NCBI GenBank assembly: GCA_030643125.1
Contig: DAOWML010000143.1
Coordinates: 1 to 6,268, forward strand
Direction: 5' to 3'
From: Bacteroidales bacterium
GTDB taxonomy: Bacteria; Bacteroidota; Bacteroidia; Bacteroidales; UBA12077
DNA length: 6,268 nt
The translations under genes were made by a program, and so were the position numbers. Positions 6,097 to 6,268 of this stretch are shown piece by piece. A model generated the notes under the pieces. The model saw only the letters and a list, made by a program, of their open reading frames with translations. It was not told the DNA's origin and did no database searches. Within the stretch, counting starts at the first letter, position 1. Each line of letters opens with the position of its first letter.

Positions 6097-6104
6097 CAAA
6101 TATA
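6097..6104 (-). promoter_or_regulatory. Putative Bacteroidota promoter (-7 box) of the phosphoesterase gene
   Basis: Read on the minus strand, 6104 to 6097 is TATATTTG, a perfect match to the -7 consensus TAnnTTTG. Transcription would begin near 6090, about 70 bases before the ATG at 6022. A clear -33 TTTG at 17-23 bases is missing; only TTG-like triplets at shorter or longer distance are present. Confidence 0.45.
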
Positions 6105-6179
6105 GGCATGAATACGCCAATTCCATATTTATACAATTTAAATATACGCTTGTATACTAATGAAGGCTAATAAATACTC

Positions 6180-6268
6180 TGTCATCCCGGCGAAGGCAAA
6201 AATCTGTTAATTAACAAGTAGATCCCGAAACCCCTGCCTGCCGCCCGCCTGACGGCGCAGTCAGGGCA
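6180..6268. repeat. GC-rich palindromic intergenic repeat, cut by the window edge
   Basis: The stretch begins TGTCATCCCGGCGAAGGC and, from 6231, turns very GC-rich, with TGCC at 6235-6238 and GGCA at 6265-6268 bracketing a smaller pair, CTGAC at 6249-6253 and GTCAG at 6260-6264. The sharp change from AT-rich DNA and the palindromic build point to a dispersed repeat. Similar 'GTCATCCCGGCGAAGGC ... GATCCCGAAA ... CCTGCCTGCCG' sequences are, from memory, common between genes in several bacterial groups including Bacteroidota. The matching right end would lie beyond the window. No ORF is visible here. Confidence 0.55.

Overview
The window looks like chromosomal DNA of a Bacteroidota bacterium, probably of the order Bacteroidales or a close marine or anaerobic relative. 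The evidence is a strongly AT-rich sequence, A-rich leaders without Shine-Dalgarno motifs, a -7 box of the TAnnTTTG type, a lipoprotein beginning Cys-Ser followed by five Asp (a Bacteroidota surface-export signal), and an ECF sigma factor / membrane protein / DUF4252 gene set typical of the phylum. Genus and species cannot be told from the sequence.

Layout. Bases 1-226 hold no gene, only a short palindrome. A secreted DUF4252 protein lies at 227-736, possibly the tail of an operon starting outside the window. Bases 737-1022 carry a long imperfect hairpin built from 7-base repeats. The main operon runs from 1023 to a strong terminator at 3369-3399. It holds an ECF sigma factor that reads straight into a one-pass membrane, anti-sigma-like region (1023-2099), a possible 44-residue ORF inside an inverted repeat, a second secreted DUF4252 protein (2303-2815) and a divergent DUF4252-like lipoprotein (2824-3342). 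A good sigma-54-type promoter sequence at 3404-3419 precedes an unrecognised, very acidic surface lipoprotein (3570-4706). A hairpin shared with the convergent neighbour ends that gene. The minus strand then encodes a membrane-anchored metallophosphoesterase (4751-6022) with its own putative promoter. The right edge enters a GC-rich palindromic repeat cut by the window.

How the parts may work together (inference). The sigma factor and its membrane partner probably form a cell-surface signalling switch, with the small envelope DUF4252 proteins as co-transcribed outputs or sensors. The most notable point is that the sigma and anti-sigma-like parts form one reading frame here. Adding a single A to the A6 run at 1534-1539 would give two overlapping genes of ordinary size: a 181-residue sigma factor and a 191-residue membrane protein starting at ATG 1525. 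The fusion is therefore either a recent one-base deletion, a sequencing or assembly error, or a real membrane-tethered sigma factor. The lipoprotein and the phosphoesterase look like separate transcription units.
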